NCBI GenBank assembly: GCA_003242035.1
Contig: QBMC01000010.1
Coordinates: 1 to 52,116, forward strand
Direction: 5' to 3'
Length of the DNA stretch: 52,116 nt
Origin: Nodosilinea foveolarum
Lineage (GTDB): Bacteria; Cyanobacteriota; Cyanobacteriia; Phormidesmidales; Phormidesmidaceae
Shown piece after piece: positions 34,098 to 43,394 of the stretch. Each line of letters opens with the position of its first letter. The stretch's first letter is position 1. The position numbers and the translations under genes are program-made. Under the pieces are notes generated by a model that searched no databases, had not been told where the DNA came from, and saw nothing but the letters and a program-made list of their open reading frames with translations.

Positions 34098-34286
34098 ATG
34101 GCGGTTATTTTTCAACTGGTTCTGTTTGCGTTAGTGTTCTGGTCTTTTGTGATGATCATTGGCGTCCCGGTCGCCTATGCATCGCCTAGCAACTGGGATC
34201 AATCTAAGCGGCTAATATTTCTAGGCTCTATTGTCTGGTTTGCGATGGTAGCCGTCGTAGCAGTGCTCAATCCTTTAGTCGTCTAA
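34098..34286 (+). CDS. psbZ: Photosystem II protein PsbZ (Ycf9)
   Basis: A 62-residue photosystem II subunit with two transmembrane helices ([21 protein letters not shown] and [22 protein letters not shown]) joined by the conserved [10 protein letters not shown] loop. PsbZ sits at the edge of the photosystem II core, stabilising the antenna contact and the dimer. The psbZ–ribH order seen here is common in cyanobacteria. This gene identifies the source as an oxygenic phototroph. Confidence 0.97.
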   Translation: MAVIFQLVLFALVFWSFVMIIGVPVAYASPSNWDQSKRLIFLGSIVWFAMVAVVAVLNPLVV

Positions 34287-34301
34287 GCAGGTAGTCTAAG
34301 C

Positions 34302-34871
34302 ATGGCAGTTTTCGAAGGCAATTTCACTCAGACAAGCTCAATGAAGTTTGCCTTCGTGATTGGTCGATTCAACGATTTGGTCACCACTAAGCTACTCGCA
34401 GGCGCTCAAGACTGCCTGAAGCGACATGGCATAGACGTAGACCCTGAAGGCACACAGGTAGACTACGCCTGGGTTCCCGGCAGCTTTGAAGTCTCTATGG
34501 TTGCTAGGCAGCTCGCACTGAGCGGTCGCTACAGCGCGATTATTTGCCTGGGCGCAGTCATTCGAGGGCAAACGCCTCACTTCGACTTTGTTGCCAGTGA
34601 AGTTGCCAAAGGCATTGCGGCAATAGGTTTTCAAACAGGTGTTCCGGTCGTCTTTGGCGTACTAACCACCGACTCTATGCAGCAGGCATTAGAGCGAGCA
34701 GGCATCAAAAGTAACCTGGGCTGGAACTACGCCATGAGCGCACTAGAAATGGCAAGCCTAATGCCCCAGGTATACAGTGGTGGAACAACCGCTGCTAAAT
34801 CTAGCAATGGCATTTCAGGCGGCCATCAAACTGCGCTGCCCCTACCTTCAGCAGAAAAAGAGCTAAGCTAG
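34302..34871 (+). CDS. ribH: 6,7-dimethyl-8-ribityllumazine synthase
   Basis: A 189-residue lumazine synthase, the penultimate step of riboflavin synthesis. Motifs: [52 protein letters not shown] (with the active-site His) and [17 protein letters not shown]. The protein forms a pentamer or 60-mer shell. The last 25 residues are an extra tail. It follows psbZ by 15 bp and is probably co-transcribed with it. Confidence 0.96.
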   Translation: MAVFEGNFTQTSSMKFAFVIGRFNDLVTTKLLAGAQDCLKRHGIDVDPEGTQVDYAWVPGSFEVSMVARQLALSGRYSAIICLGAVIRGQTPHFDFVASEVAKGIAAIGFQTGVPVVFGVLTTDSMQQALERAGIKSNLGWNYAMSALEMASLMPQVYSGGTTAAKSSNGISGGHQTALPLPSAEKELS

Positions 34872-34881
34872 CGCTCAACGG

Positions 34882-34918
34882 GTCAACTAATTTAAGTTGG
34901 CCCAAAAAATTAGTTGAC
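34882..34918. repeat. Perfect 12-bp inverted repeat between ribH and tRNA-Gly
   Basis: GTCAACTAATTT (34882–34893) is exactly complementary to AAATTAGTTGAC (34907–34918), with a 13-nt loop. The right arm contains TTGACA (34914–34919), but it is 25 bases from the TATAAG (34945–34950), too far for a normal promoter. It most likely ends ribH transcription or binds a regulator. Confidence 0.5.
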
Positions 34919-34944
34919 AAGACTCCTTCTATTTGAGAAGCTTG

Positions 34945-34950
34945 TATAAG
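34945..34950 (+). promoter_or_regulatory. Possible -10 element of tRNA-Gly
   Basis: TATAAG, ending ten bases before the mature tRNA 5' end. No good -35 is found at 16–18 bp, so confidence is low. Confidence 0.35.
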
Positions 34951-34959
34951 TCTGAAAAT

Positions 34960-35031
34960 GCGGATGTAGCTCAGTGGTAGAGCGCGACCTTGCCAAGGTC
35001 GATGTCGAGAGTTCGAATCTCTTCATCCGCT
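34960..35031 (+). tRNA. trnG-GCC: tRNA-Gly (GCC)
   Basis: The cloverleaf is complete: acceptor arms GCGGATG and CATCCGC, D-arm GCTCAGTGGTAGAGC, anticodon stem CGACC/GGTCG with loop TTGCCAA (anticodon GCC at 34992–34994), and T-arm with GTTCGAATC. The discriminator base is U; the CCA end is not encoded. Confidence 0.97.
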
Positions 35032-35112
35032 TTAAGAACGCTTAAAGGTATCTATCGGCATCTCTTTTATATGGGGGATGATGAAAGCGATGGGATTTCT
35101 ATAGGCGCTATA

Positions 35113-35145
35113 GTAAGCGCTAGTGTCTGAGGCATGAGCGCTTAC
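35113..35145 (+). terminator. 9-bp stem-loop downstream of tRNA-Gly
   Basis: GTAAGCGCT (35113–35121) pairs with AGCGCTTAC (35137–35145), 15-nt loop, followed by a short T-rich stretch. It may terminate the tRNA transcript. Confidence 0.45.
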
Positions 35146-35285
35146 CTTTGGTTAAAGTGAACATAACTAACCTTGGGATACTTTACTGACGATATACGAA
35201 TTGCTAGAACAGCTACATACTGTGGCAACTCGATAAGGAATGGCCCAGTGTATAGAGCTATTTGCAATATCTAGTGGGATAACTT

Positions 35286-35684
35286 GTGCGCGTTAGAGAA
35301 GAGCAAATACGGCTAGATTGTGACAAAAGCTATCCTTGTCCCGTTTGCCGCAGGGGGAATTTGAATGCGATTACCCTGACAGAAGCCTGGGGTTGTAATG
35401 ACTGTCAGGAAATTTTTGAGCAGAAAACGGCTAATACCATCAAGAAGCTAACTGCACCCTACCCCCATCAGGCAAGCTGGCAGTGGACGGGAAAAAGCTG
35501 GGAACGGCAAAGACCTCAAATGAAGCCTGATCGGGTACGTAGAGCGATTGGCGCGATCGCCCTCATCACCCTTATTTGGCTAGCCCTAACCGCCCTAGAA
35601 CTGGTGAACATTCCCCTAAAAATTGGGGTAGCGGCCTTAATCCTGATAGTTTTAACAATAATGTGGATAGGATTGCGGCGCTAA
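35286..35684 (+). CDS. Zinc-ribbon protein with two membrane helices
   Basis: I do not recognise a named family. The 132-residue protein has an N-terminal treble-clef-like ribbon with two CxxC pairs (YPCPVCRRG and GCNDC, about 17 residues apart) and a C-terminal hairpin of two transmembrane helices (AIGAIALITLIWLALTALEL and LKIGVAALILIVLTIMWIGL). The zinc ribbon should face the cytoplasm. The start is GTG. Its stop codon abuts the ATG of the proA-like gene, so the two are translationally coupled. Confidence 0.7.
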   Translation: MRVREEQIRLDCDKSYPCPVCRRGNLNAITLTEAWGCNDCQEIFEQKTANTIKKLTAPYPHQASWQWTGKSWERQRPQMKPDRVRRAIGAIALITLIWLALTALELVNIPLKIGVAALILIVLTIMWIGLRR

Positions 35685-36944
35685 ATGGCCATGTCATCAT
35701 TCGACTTAAAGACGGCATTAGCAGCGGTTCGGCAGTCTGTCGATCAGCTCAATTCGTCTGATCGCTGCTCCAAAGCCCTCGAGCGGATGGGCGAGGCGAT
35801 CGCCCGTCGTCAAGACGATATTTTAGAAGCCAATACGCTAGATCTGGAGCTGAGCCGCGATATGGCCGTGCCCGACATGGTCGTAGATTGGCTCAAGCTA
35901 ACGCCAGAACGGGTGCAAACCGCCGCTAGCATTCTCCGCCGATTGTCAGCAGTAGGCACAGCCTTTCCGGGCGCAGATGTGGGCGATAGCGACAACGATT
36001 ATTACCGCACCTGTCCGCTGGGCATTGTGGGCTTTATCTATGAAGCCTTTCCTGATTTGGGGGCGATCGCCGCAGGCTTATGCATTCGTACCGGCAACGC
36101 CCTAGTGCTTAAAGGCGGCGGCGAGGCCAGCCACAGCAACCAAATCGTAGCCGATATTTTGCGGCAAAGCCTAGAAGACGTAGACCTAGACCCCAACCTG
36201 ATTCTCCCCATCACCTCTACCGCCGAAATTTCTAGAGTAGAGCTAGCCCAAAGCCCCGACATCGACCTGATTATTCCTCACGGTCGGCCTAGCCTGGTCG
36301 AGCAAATTGCCCAGAAAGCCAGCGGACGGGTCATTCCCTCGCGCATCGGCAACTGCTATTTGTACTGGGCGGCCACTGGCAACATCGAGCGCGTCTATCA
36401 AATGATTATCGAGAGTCATACCGGCTCGCCCGACGCCGTAAACCGGATCGAAAAAATACTCATTCACGAAAGCCATACCGAGAACACCATCACCCGGCTA
36501 TGGAGTCGTCTACAGGCAGCAGGCTTTGCCATCCGGGTAACTCGCATACCCTCCGAGGCCACTACTAGTCTCGAAGGTTACGGCGGCGGCAATACTGGCG
36601 TCACCGTAGAAGCGACCAAACCGCCTGAATGGAACAAAGCCTACCTCAAGCGTACGCTGGCCTTTCGCGCTGTAAAAGATACCGCCGCTGCGATCGCCTG
36701 GATCAACACGCACAGCAGCGGACATGCAGACAGCATTGCCACCGCAGATTATGCCGAAAGCCGCCAGTTTATGCTGGGATGCCACAGCGCCTCCGTTTAT
36801 ATCAACGCTTCTCCCCAGTTCGTGCGAAACGCCAAGCGCACAGGAGAAATTGCGCTTGGCGTTTCAGACTATAAAGGCACGACTGGTGGCCTAATTAGCG
36901 TTGCCGTTATGAGAGAGCGACAGCGTATTTTTCATGGCAACTAA
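35685..36944 (+). CDS. Glutamate-5-semialdehyde dehydrogenase paralogue (ProA-like)
   Basis: The 419-residue protein has the ALDH-like fold of ProA: PLGIVGFIYEAFPD, RTGNALVLKGGGEA, IDLIIPHG, and AIAWINTHSSGHADSI matching the ProA signature. ProA reduces gamma-glutamyl phosphate in proline synthesis. The nucleophilic Cys normally found in the P-x-x-C-N-A-x-E block is Val252 here (SPDAVNRIEK), and the usual EVGIST/ARGP tail is GEIALGVSDYKGTTGG. So this is a divergent paralogue that probably cannot act as a normal reductase; a second, orthodox proA would be expected elsewhere in the genome. The gene is convergent with the desaturase gene, 20 bp away. Confidence 0.8.
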   Translation: MAMSSFDLKTALAAVRQSVDQLNSSDRCSKALERMGEAIARRQDDILEANTLDLELSRDMAVPDMVVDWLKLTPERVQTAASILRRLSAVGTAFPGADVGDSDNDYYRTCPLGIVGFIYEAFPDLGAIAAGLCIRTGNALVLKGGGEASHSNQIVADILRQSLEDVDLDPNLILPITSTAEISRVELAQSPDIDLIIPHGRPSLVEQIAQKASGRVIPSRIGNCYLYWAATGNIERVYQMIIESHTGSPDAVNRIEKILIHESHTENTITRLWSRLQAAGFAIRVTRIPSEATTSLEGYGGGNTGVTVEATKPPEWNKAYLKRTLAFRAVKDTAAAIAWINTHSSGHADSIATADYAESRQFMLGCHSASVYINASPQFVRNAKRTGEIALGVSDYKGTTGGLISVAVMRERQRIFHGN

Positions 36945-36964
36945 AACCGCCCCTAATTATTTTC

Positions 36965-37780
36965 TTACGGTGCTTTTGCCAGCTTTACCTTACTTGCTAA
37001 ACCAACGGATTGCAGCGCCCGAATCAGCATCCAGGTCACATCAATTTCCCACCATTGCAACCCATGACGAGCAGAGTACTGGTAAGCATGGTGATTGTTG
37101 TGCCAGCCTTCGCCAAAGGTACAAACTGCTACCCACCAGCAGTTTTTAGAATTATCGTCAGACTCGAACGTACGGTAGCCAAACTTGTGAGTCGCGCTAT
37201 TAACGAACCAAGTAAAGTGGTAAACCACTACCAACCGGACAAAAATGCCCCACACCACAAATGGCCAACCGCCTAAAGCGTAGAGCAAAGCACCTAGCGC
37301 AAATTGAAAAATCAAGTAGTAGTCGTTGATAAAGAGATAAACCGGGTCTTGGTTGATATCTTTGGTGAATTTTGTAATCTCAGCTTTGGCCGGGACTTTG
37401 TGCAATAGCCAACCCATGTGGCTCCACCAGAACCCTTTTCTAGAGTTGTGATGGTCTTCTACTTGATCTGAAAAAGCGTGGTGGTGGCGGTGCAGACCAA
37501 TCCACTCAATAGCACCACTCTGGCAAGATAAGCACCCACAAAACAAAAGGAGATATTCGAGCCACTTGGGCGTACTAAAGCTGCGGTGCGAAATGAGTCT
37601 ATGCCATCCCAGAGTGATTCCGAGGCAGCCAGTGATGAAGTAGAGTAGGAAGGCGACACCGACGGCTCCCCAGCTAAAGTTGGACGGGAGAAGGGCAAAC
37701 AGCGCTCCACCATGAATGGCCACCATAAAGATAATGATGGGCCAAGCGAGCGCACGGTCAGTCGATCTTGCAATAGTCAT
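36965..37780 (-). CDS. desC: Acyl-lipid/acyl-CoA delta-9-type desaturase
   Basis: The 271-residue integral membrane di-iron desaturase has all three His boxes: HRLISH (about 60–65), HRHHH (about 97–101) and HNNHH (about 229–233), with four membrane helices around them (IIFMVAIHGGALFALLP, VGVAFLLYFITGCLGITLGW and two more after residue 150). Such enzymes introduce the first double bond into stearoyl or palmitoyl chains in cyanobacterial membrane lipids, for cold adaptation. Length matches DesC. Regiochemistry is inferred from family similarity, not proved. Confidence 0.92.
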   Translation of the reverse strand: MTIARSTDRALAWPIIIFMVAIHGGALFALLPSNFSWGAVGVAFLLYFITGCLGITLGWHRLISHRSFSTPKWLEYLLLFCGCLSCQSGAIEWIGLHRHHHAFSDQVEDHHNSRKGFWWSHMGWLLHKVPAKAEITKFTKDINQDPVYLFINDYYLIFQFALGALLYALGGWPFVVWGIFVRLVVVYHFTWFVNSATHKFGYRTFESDDNSKNCWWVAVCTFGEGWHNNHHAYQYSARHGLQWWEIDVTWMLIRALQSVGLASKVKLAKAP

Positions 37781-37818
37781 GTAGGATCTCGGCGTTGGAA
37801 CAAATCAGATGACACACC

Positions 37819-39063
37819 ATGAAAAGCCTAGAAATGGCTTCTACCGATGGAGCATCCATTGAGAAATTATCGCTTCATTTCTTTTACCAGATTGATACTC
37901 AAGTTAAAAGAAATTTGGCGAAGGTTTTAGCGGCTTTTAAAGCGCACAAAGTAGGAACACATCACTTCTCTAGCGTGTCGGGCTACGGGCACGACGACTT
38001 AGGCAGAGAGGTTTTAGACAAGGTGTTTGCACAAATTGTAGAAGCGGAAGCCGCTGCTGTGCGGGTGCAATTTGTCTCGGGAACTCATGCGATCGCCTGT
38101 GCGCTGTTCGGCGTTTTACGGCCAGGGGACGAAATGCTGTCGGTTGCAGGCGACCCTTACGACACCCTAGAAGAGGTCATTGGCACCCGAGGAACGGGGC
38201 AAGGCTCACTTCAAGAATTTGGCGTAAGCTATAGAGCGCTACCGCTACAGCAAAACGGAGACGTAGATTATAACGGCATTTCGCCCGCTATTAACGAGCG
38301 AACAAAGCTGGTTTTAATCCAACGGTCTTGTGGCTACAGTTGGCGTTCTAGCCTTAGCATTCATAATATTAACAAAATTATACAATTAGTTAAGCAGAGA
38401 AACCCGAACATAATTTGTTTTGTTGATAACTGTTACGGAGAGTTTACCGAAACGCAAGAACCCACCGCAGTAGGCGCAGACCTGATGGCAGGCTCTTTAA
38501 TCAAAAATCCAGGGGGCACAATTGCCACCACAGGCGGCTACATTGCAGGCCGTGCCGATTTAGTTGAAGCCGCCGCCTGTCGCCTCACCGCACCTGGAAT
38601 CGGCAGCAGTGGCGGCGCAACACTCAACCAAAATCGCCTGATGTTCCAGGGATTATTTCTGGCTCCGCAGATGGTCGGTGAGGCCATGAAAGGAAATTAC
38701 CTGATTGCTAAAACATTTGAGCAGCTAGGTTACGAGGTGAACCCACCCGTCTCAGCTCAGCAGCGGGAGGTCATTCAATCAATAAAATTAGGCTCGCCGG
38801 AAAAGCTGATTGCATTTTGTCAGGCAGTGCAGCAGAATTCGCCCGTGGAGTCCTATGTCAGTCCAGTACCCGCCGCGATGCCCGGATACGAAGATAGCGT
38901 AGTGATGGCGGGCGGCTCCTTTATTGACGGCAGCACCTCTGAGCTATCTGCCGATGGCCCTTTGCGCGAACCCTACACGGTCTATTGCCAGGGCGGGACG
39001 CATTGGACGCATGTAGCGATCGCTCTCGAAGCCGCTGCCGCCGCCGTTGGCCCCAAGGAATAG
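37819..39063 (+). CDS. Methionine gamma-lyase family (aluminium-resistance-like) PLP protein
   Basis: A 414-residue fold-type I PLP enzyme of the Alum_res family. The substrate-binding FVSGTHAIACALFGVLRPGDE motif, the PLP-phosphate region, DNCYGEFTE (Asp to the pyridine N) and the Schiff-base Lys in AGSLIKNPGG are visible. The family name rests on weak evidence for aluminium resistance in a plant-associated species; the reaction in cyanobacteria is not established, though cystathionine- or methionine-lyase-like chemistry is expected. It is divergent from the desaturase gene, 38 bp away. Confidence 0.88.
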   Translation: MKSLEMASTDGASIEKLSLHFFYQIDTQVKRNLAKVLAAFKAHKVGTHHFSSVSGYGHDDLGREVLDKVFAQIVEAEAAAVRVQFVSGTHAIACALFGVLRPGDEMLSVAGDPYDTLEEVIGTRGTGQGSLQEFGVSYRALPLQQNGDVDYNGISPAINERTKLVLIQRSCGYSWRSSLSIHNINKIIQLVKQRNPNIICFVDNCYGEFTETQEPTAVGADLMAGSLIKNPGGTIATTGGYIAGRADLVEAAACRLTAPGIGSSGGATLNQNRLMFQGLFLAPQMVGEAMKGNYLIAKTFEQLGYEVNPPVSAQQREVIQSIKLGSPEKLIAFCQAVQQNSPVESYVSPVPAAMPGYEDSVVMAGGSFIDGSTSELSADGPLREPYTVYCQGGTHWTHVAIALEAAAAAVGPKE

Positions 39064-39100
39064 TCTTTTATAAAACACGTTTGATCGAGAAAAAGTCATC

Positions 39101-39135
39101 AAAAAAGGAGACCTAATATCTCTACAAAGTCTCCT
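39101..39135 (-). terminator. Intrinsic terminator of the 57-aa gene
   Basis: AGGAGAC (39106–39112) pairs with GTCTCCT (39129–39135), 16-nt loop; on the minus strand six U follow (39101–39106). It is 28 bases after the small gene's stop. Confidence 0.78.
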
Positions 39136-39163
39136 CAAATCACTGAATTCTTTGTCTTAATGT

Positions 39164-39337
39164 TCAGGTCGTTTCGGGGGTAGGAATAGAAAAATTCATT
39201 TCCACATACTCAGTCCGACAGGCAAAAATAGTTTGGCCATCTACTCGCATCAGCGAAACACTAAACGGACTTGCTTCTAGCACTCGGTAAAAAGTGCCTT
39301 CATTAGACTGTAGAATTTCGCCTGCTCTGATCTTCAT
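39164..39337 (-). CDS. Small 57-aa protein, unrecognised
   Basis: This short gene runs from an ATG at 39337 to TGA at 39164–39166. The product starts MKIRAGEILQSNEG and continues with FYRVLEASPFSVSLMRVDG, then QTIFACRTEYVEMNFSIP. It is a single small, probably all-beta protein, hydrophilic outside and without signal or membrane helix. Two features support it: the composition is protein-like, and a proper intrinsic terminator lies right after it on the same strand. No strong ribosome site is visible. The dyad at 39369–39391 lies about 30–55 bp upstream and may be its operator. I infer no function. Confidence 0.6.
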   Translation of the reverse strand: MKIRAGEILQSNEGTFYRVLEASPFSVSLMRVDGQTIFACRTEYVEMNFSIPTPETT

Positions 39338-39572
39338 GTTGATGCACGGAGTGGTAGCGTTTCAGAAACTCCGTATAATACATATACGGAGATTTGCGGA
39401 AATTTAGATGTGATCTAACTCACGGGTGTCTCTACGTATAGGTAGCCTAATAAGCTACAGGCCGACTACAGAGAACGCGCAATTTCCTATAGCATTGGGG
39501 TTTCTAGCTAATTTTTTTTTGGTCAATCCTGACTAAATTTTCTTTTATCCAAACTTTACAGTTTGTGTCCTT

Positions 39573-40223
39573 ATGATTACGGTTGCTTTGCCGAAAGGGT
39601 CTTTGCTCAAGGAGAGCATTCGCCTTTTCAAATCAGTCGGCCTCGACTTTAGCGGCTTTTTAGACAACAGCCACCGACAGCTCCAACTTGCCGACAGCAG
39701 CGGACAGGCGAAAGGGCTGTTGGTCAGAGCGCAAGATGTCCCGGTTTACGTCGAGTACGGGCAGGCCCATCTAGGCATCGTTGGTTACGACGTTCTGCGC
39801 GAAAAGCAGCCTAAAGTGGCTCATTTGGCCGACCTGGGCTTCGGGGGCTGTCATCTTTCGGTGGCCGTCGAAAGCAACAGCGGCTATCAGTCTGCCGTCG
39901 ATTTGCCGCCGCACTGCCGGGTTGCTTCTAAGTTCGTCAACAGCGCCCGTCAGTATTTCCAATCCTTAGATTTGCCCGTAGAGATCGTCCCGCTTTCAGG
40001 CTCTGTGGAACTTGGCCCCATTACCGGCATGTCCGAAGCCATCGTAGATCTGGTTTCTACGGGCAGAACCCTTAAAGAAAATAATCTCACCGAGCTAGAA
40101 GTGCTTTACTACAGCACGGCGCGCCTGATTGCTCACCCGCTGAGCTACCGACTTAACGACAGCGGACTGAATGAGGTAATTGAAAAAATTCGATCTGAGA
40201 GCCAAGCGAAAATATCTGCATAG
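39573..40223 (+). CDS. hisG: ATP phosphoribosyltransferase, short form
   Basis: The 216-residue short-form HisG catalyses the first step of histidine synthesis, from ATP and PRPP. Motifs: [15 protein letters not shown] at the start, [20 protein letters not shown] and the PRPP loop [11 protein letters not shown]-like [13 protein letters not shown]. The regulatory C-terminal domain of the long form is absent, so it should need HisZ, not found in this window. A modest T-rich leader precedes the ATG. It is followed by the ABC exporter gene after 115 bp on the same strand. Confidence 0.95.
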   Translation: MITVALPKGSLLKESIRLFKSVGLDFSGFLDNSHRQLQLADSSGQAKGLLVRAQDVPVYVEYGQAHLGIVGYDVLREKQPKVAHLADLGFGGCHLSVAVESNSGYQSAVDLPPHCRVASKFVNSARQYFQSLDLPVEIVPLSGSVELGPITGMSEAIVDLVSTGRTLKENNLTELEVLYYSTARLIAHPLSYRLNDSGLNEVIEKIRSESQAKISA

Positions 40224-40338
40224 CTGAATAGTCTTTAAGACGTTCTTTGCGCAAACACAACTCAGGAGCCTCCCCCGAACAGAGAGCGGGCCTCTATACT
40301 AAAAAGCTGATTTCAGTTAATTATTTCGAGATTGCGCA

Positions 40339-42183
40339 ATGGTATCTGCTCCCAACGTTAATAAAAACGATGCCAAAGCACGGCGGAATATTAAAAGCGA
40401 TTGGCGGCTATTTTTGCGGCTTTTGCCCTACATCTCTAGCAACCGCTCGCAGCTATTTTTGCCTTTGTTGTTGCTGATACCACTTTCACTTTCACAGGCT
40501 ATTCAGCCTTTACTGATTGGTCAGGCCGTTTCGCTGATTCGACAGGAAGATGGCGAAATTTGGAATTTTTTAGCGGACTTGTCGCTACAGGCTGGACTCA
40601 ACTGGATCATTTTGGGGCTGTTGGGCGCGATCGCAGTCCGCCTAGCCCTAGACGGCTGGCAAAGCTACCAAATTCAAAAAGTCGGTCAAAACATCACGGC
40701 CTCTATCCGTGGCGATTTGTTTAAGCATGTCACCGATTTGTCGATGGGCTTTTTTGACAGAACGCCTGTGGGCAGACTCATCACCCGGCTCACGAGCGAT
40801 GTCAACGCGCTAGGAGATGTCTTTGCGACTGGCGCAATCGGCATCATTAGCGATTTATTTTTGATTTTGGTGCTGACTGGCACGATGCTATATACAGAAT
40901 GGCGATTGGGTCTAATGTTGGTCTGTATGCTGCTGCCTGTTACCGCACTGATCATTTATTTTCAACAGCAGTACCGCAAAGCCAACTACGTCGCTAGAGA
41001 GGAGCTTTCAACGCTCAACTCCAATTTTCAAGAAAACATCAGTGGCATTGATGTCGTGCAGCTTTTTCGTCGTGAGCGGTTCAACGCTGAGCTATTTCGC
41101 ACCGTCAATCAGCGGTATATAGATGCGGTTGATAGCACTATTTTCTTTGACTCAGCGGTGTCGGCGACTTTGGAATGGATTGCGCTGGTGGCGATCGCTG
41201 GTGTCTTAGCGTTAGGCGGCTCATTAGTAACGGGCGGCGCACTAGAAATTGGCGCACTCACAGCCTTTATCCTTTTTGCGCAAAGACTATTCGACCCGCT
41301 GCGTCAATTTGCCGACAAGTTCACCGCCATTCAAGCGGGACTTACCGCCATCGAACGACTCAACGACCTTATGAGCGAACCGATTGATATTCGCGATGCC
41401 AAAAATCCAGTGAGCTTACCGTCTCAAACTTTAGGCAATAGCGACGTGGTCATTCCCGGCGAAATCCGATTCAAAAACGTCTCGTTTGGCTATAAAGCAG
41501 ACGACTATGTGCTTAAAGATTTGGACTTCACCATTCGCCCCGGCGAAAAAGTGGCGCTAGTCGGACCCACAGGCGCAGGCAAAAGCTCTATCATCCGGCT
41601 GCTTTGTCGCCTGTATGAGGTGAGCGAAGGTCAAATTTTGCTCGATAACGTTGATGTTCGAGATATTGCCCAGAAAGATTTGCGCGATCGCATGGCCGTT
41701 ATCCTCCAAGACGGCTTCCTGTTCTCCGGCGATGTCGCTCGCAACATCACCCTCGGCGAAGACTACAGCTTCGAGCGGGTGCAAAAAGCTGCCGAACAAA
41801 CTAACGTCGCCCGCTTTATCGAAGATCTGCCCCAGGGATACAGCACCACCCTTAGAGAACGCGGCACCAATCTATCGGGCGGACAAAAACAGCTACTGGC
41901 TTTCGCTCGCGCCGCCATTCGCAATCCCGGCATCCTGGTTCTAGACGAAGCCACCGCAAACCTGGACGTTGGCACCGAAGCGATGATTCAGCAGGCACTC
42001 GACAAACTGCTCGAAAACCGCACGGCCATTATCATTGCTCACCGACTTTCGACCATCCGCAACGTGGATCGCATTCTGGTACTCAAGCAAGGACAGCTCA
42101 TTGAGCAAGGCAGTCATGATGAGCTGCTAGAACAGGACGGACTCTATGCCAGCTTGTACAAGTTGCAAATGCTGGGTCAATAA
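40339..42183 (+). CDS. ABC exporter half-transporter (MsbA/multidrug type)
   Basis: A 614-residue fused transporter: six transmembrane helices in the first 340 residues (LFLPLLLLIPLSLSQAIQPLL and onward, with the intracellular DLSMGFFDRTPVGRLITRLTSD loop) and a nucleotide-binding domain with Walker A GPTGAGKSS, Q-loop ILQDGFLF, signature LSGGQKQ, Walker B ILVLDEAT and the H-loop IIAHRLSTI. It should act as a homodimer exporting lipid, peptide or drug. Substrate unknown. A 5' leader of about 115 bp separates it from hisG. Confidence 0.93.
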   Translation: MVSAPNVNKNDAKARRNIKSDWRLFLRLLPYISSNRSQLFLPLLLLIPLSLSQAIQPLLIGQAVSLIRQEDGEIWNFLADLSLQAGLNWIILGLLGAIAVRLALDGWQSYQIQKVGQNITASIRGDLFKHVTDLSMGFFDRTPVGRLITRLTSDVNALGDVFATGAIGIISDLFLILVLTGTMLYTEWRLGLMLVCMLLPVTALIIYFQQQYRKANYVAREELSTLNSNFQENISGIDVVQLFRRERFNAELFRTVNQRYIDAVDSTIFFDSAVSATLEWIALVAIAGVLALGGSLVTGGALEIGALTAFILFAQRLFDPLRQFADKFTAIQAGLTAIERLNDLMSEPIDIRDAKNPVSLPSQTLGNSDVVIPGEIRFKNVSFGYKADDYVLKDLDFTIRPGEKVALVGPTGAGKSSIIRLLCRLYEVSEGQILLDNVDVRDIAQKDLRDRMAVILQDGFLFSGDVARNITLGEDYSFERVQKAAEQTNVARFIEDLPQGYSTTLRERGTNLSGGQKQLLAFARAAIRNPGILVLDEATANLDVGTEAMIQQALDKLLENRTAIIIAHRLSTIRNVDRILVLKQGQLIEQGSHDELLEQDGLYASLYKLQMLGQ

Positions 42184-42280
42184 TTTCTACAAAAGGTTCG
42201 AAGGTTCGTTCGAGTTTAGGGCCATGCTTTGATTTAATGAGCTTATTCATTGAAGGTCTTAAAGTTCTAGGAGCGCCGCC

Positions 42281-43354
42281 TTGGTCAGCACAAAACATAT
42301 CGAATTCGACGGGCCACAGCAGTTGCAGCAGTTGATTGAAGGGCGATCGCTCACCCAAGCCCAAGCCGAAGCCCTGATGGACGGCTGGCTCACCGAATCG
42401 CTTTCGCCTATTCTCTCTAGCGCCATTCTCATTGCTATTCAAGCTAAAGGCGTCACCGGCGACGAACTCGCAGGCATGGCTCGCGTTTTGCAAGGCCAGT
42501 CCCTCGGTGGCCCAGTTACCGACATTCTCGACCTACCGCCCAACCGCATCGACACCTGCGGCACCGGCGGCGATGGCTCCTCCACCTTCAACATCTCCAC
42601 CGCCGTAACCTTTGTTGCCGCCGCCGCTGGCATTCCCGTCGCCAAACACGGCAACCGCTCCGCCTCTAGCAAAGTAGGTTCCGCCGACGTTCTCGAAGGG
42701 TTAGGCATAGACCTTGCGGCCTCTCCCGAAAAATCCAAAGCCGCTTTAAAAGAAGTTGGCGTTACCTTTCTGTTCGCTCGCGGCTGGCACCCGGCGATGA
42801 AAGTTGTCGCCCCCCTGCGCGGAGAGCTAAAAGTGCGCACCGTATTCAACCTCCTCGGGCCGTTAGTCAATCCATTGCGTCCCGCCGCGCAAGTTATCGG
42901 GGTTTACCATCCGTCCGTCATTGAGCCGATGGCAGACGCCTTAAAGCAGTTGGGGATGCAGCAGGCTATGGTTCTTCACGGACGAGAAACTCTGGATGAG
43001 GCAGGCTTGGGCAAGCCCACAGATGTGGCTGTTGTCAGCAACGGTTCGGTGACGCAAGAAGTCTTAAATCCTGAAGCCTTCGGCCTGACACCAGCCCCCT
43101 TATCAGCGCTAAAAGGAGGTGAACTAGAAGAAAACATCGCGATTTTGCGCAACGTACTTCAGGGCAAAGGGACTCAGGCCCAGCGAGATGCTGTCGCGTT
43201 GAACGCGGCGCTAGCGCTTAAGGTAGGCGGATTGGCTAAAGGCGACACGTTTGAGTCGGCCTGCGAGGATGGCGTCAACCAGGCTCAAGCCATTATTAAG
43301 AGTGGAGCGGCTTGGGAGAAGCTAGAGCAGTTGGTTGATTTCCTCAAGAGTTAG
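42281..43354 (+). CDS. trpD: Anthranilate phosphoribosyltransferase
   Basis: The 357-residue enzyme joins anthranilate and PRPP in tryptophan synthesis. Motifs: [17 protein letters not shown] (PRPP/Mg2+), [21 protein letters not shown] and [21 protein letters not shown]. The start is TTG at 42281, with TAGGAG about eight bases upstream, which supports that start. It is about 28 kb from the trpG/pabA gene. Confidence 0.95.
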   Translation: MVSTKHIEFDGPQQLQQLIEGRSLTQAQAEALMDGWLTESLSPILSSAILIAIQAKGVTGDELAGMARVLQGQSLGGPVTDILDLPPNRIDTCGTGGDGSSTFNISTAVTFVAAAAGIPVAKHGNRSASSKVGSADVLEGLGIDLAASPEKSKAALKEVGVTFLFARGWHPAMKVVAPLRGELKVRTVFNLLGPLVNPLRPAAQVIGVYHPSVIEPMADALKQLGMQQAMVLHGRETLDEAGLGKPTDVAVVSNGSVTQEVLNPEAFGLTPAPLSALKGGELEENIAILRNVLQGKGTQAQRDAVALNAALALKVGGLAKGDTFESACEDGVNQAQAIIKSGAAWEKLEQLVDFLKS

Positions 43355-43394
43355 AGAACTACACTAGAGGAAGATAGAAGAGGCGATCGCAGCT

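Larger units (their letters stand above)
39064..39572. other. Region between PLP lyase and hisG
   Basis: Apart from the 57-codon minus-strand gene (39164–39337) and its terminator, this region holds an 8-bp dyad (39369–39376/39384–39391, CTCCGTAT/ATACGGAG) and the upstream region of hisG. Confidence 0.5.

Noticed and set aside
34914-34950. TTGACA with TATAAG as a tRNA-Gly promoter
   Set aside because: The spacing is 25 bp, too long for a normal sigma-70 promoter; TTGACA is also part of the inverted repeat.
40247-40477. 76-aa plus-strand frame before the ABC exporter
   Set aside because: It overlaps the start of the exporter in another frame; the exporter frame carries all domain motifs.
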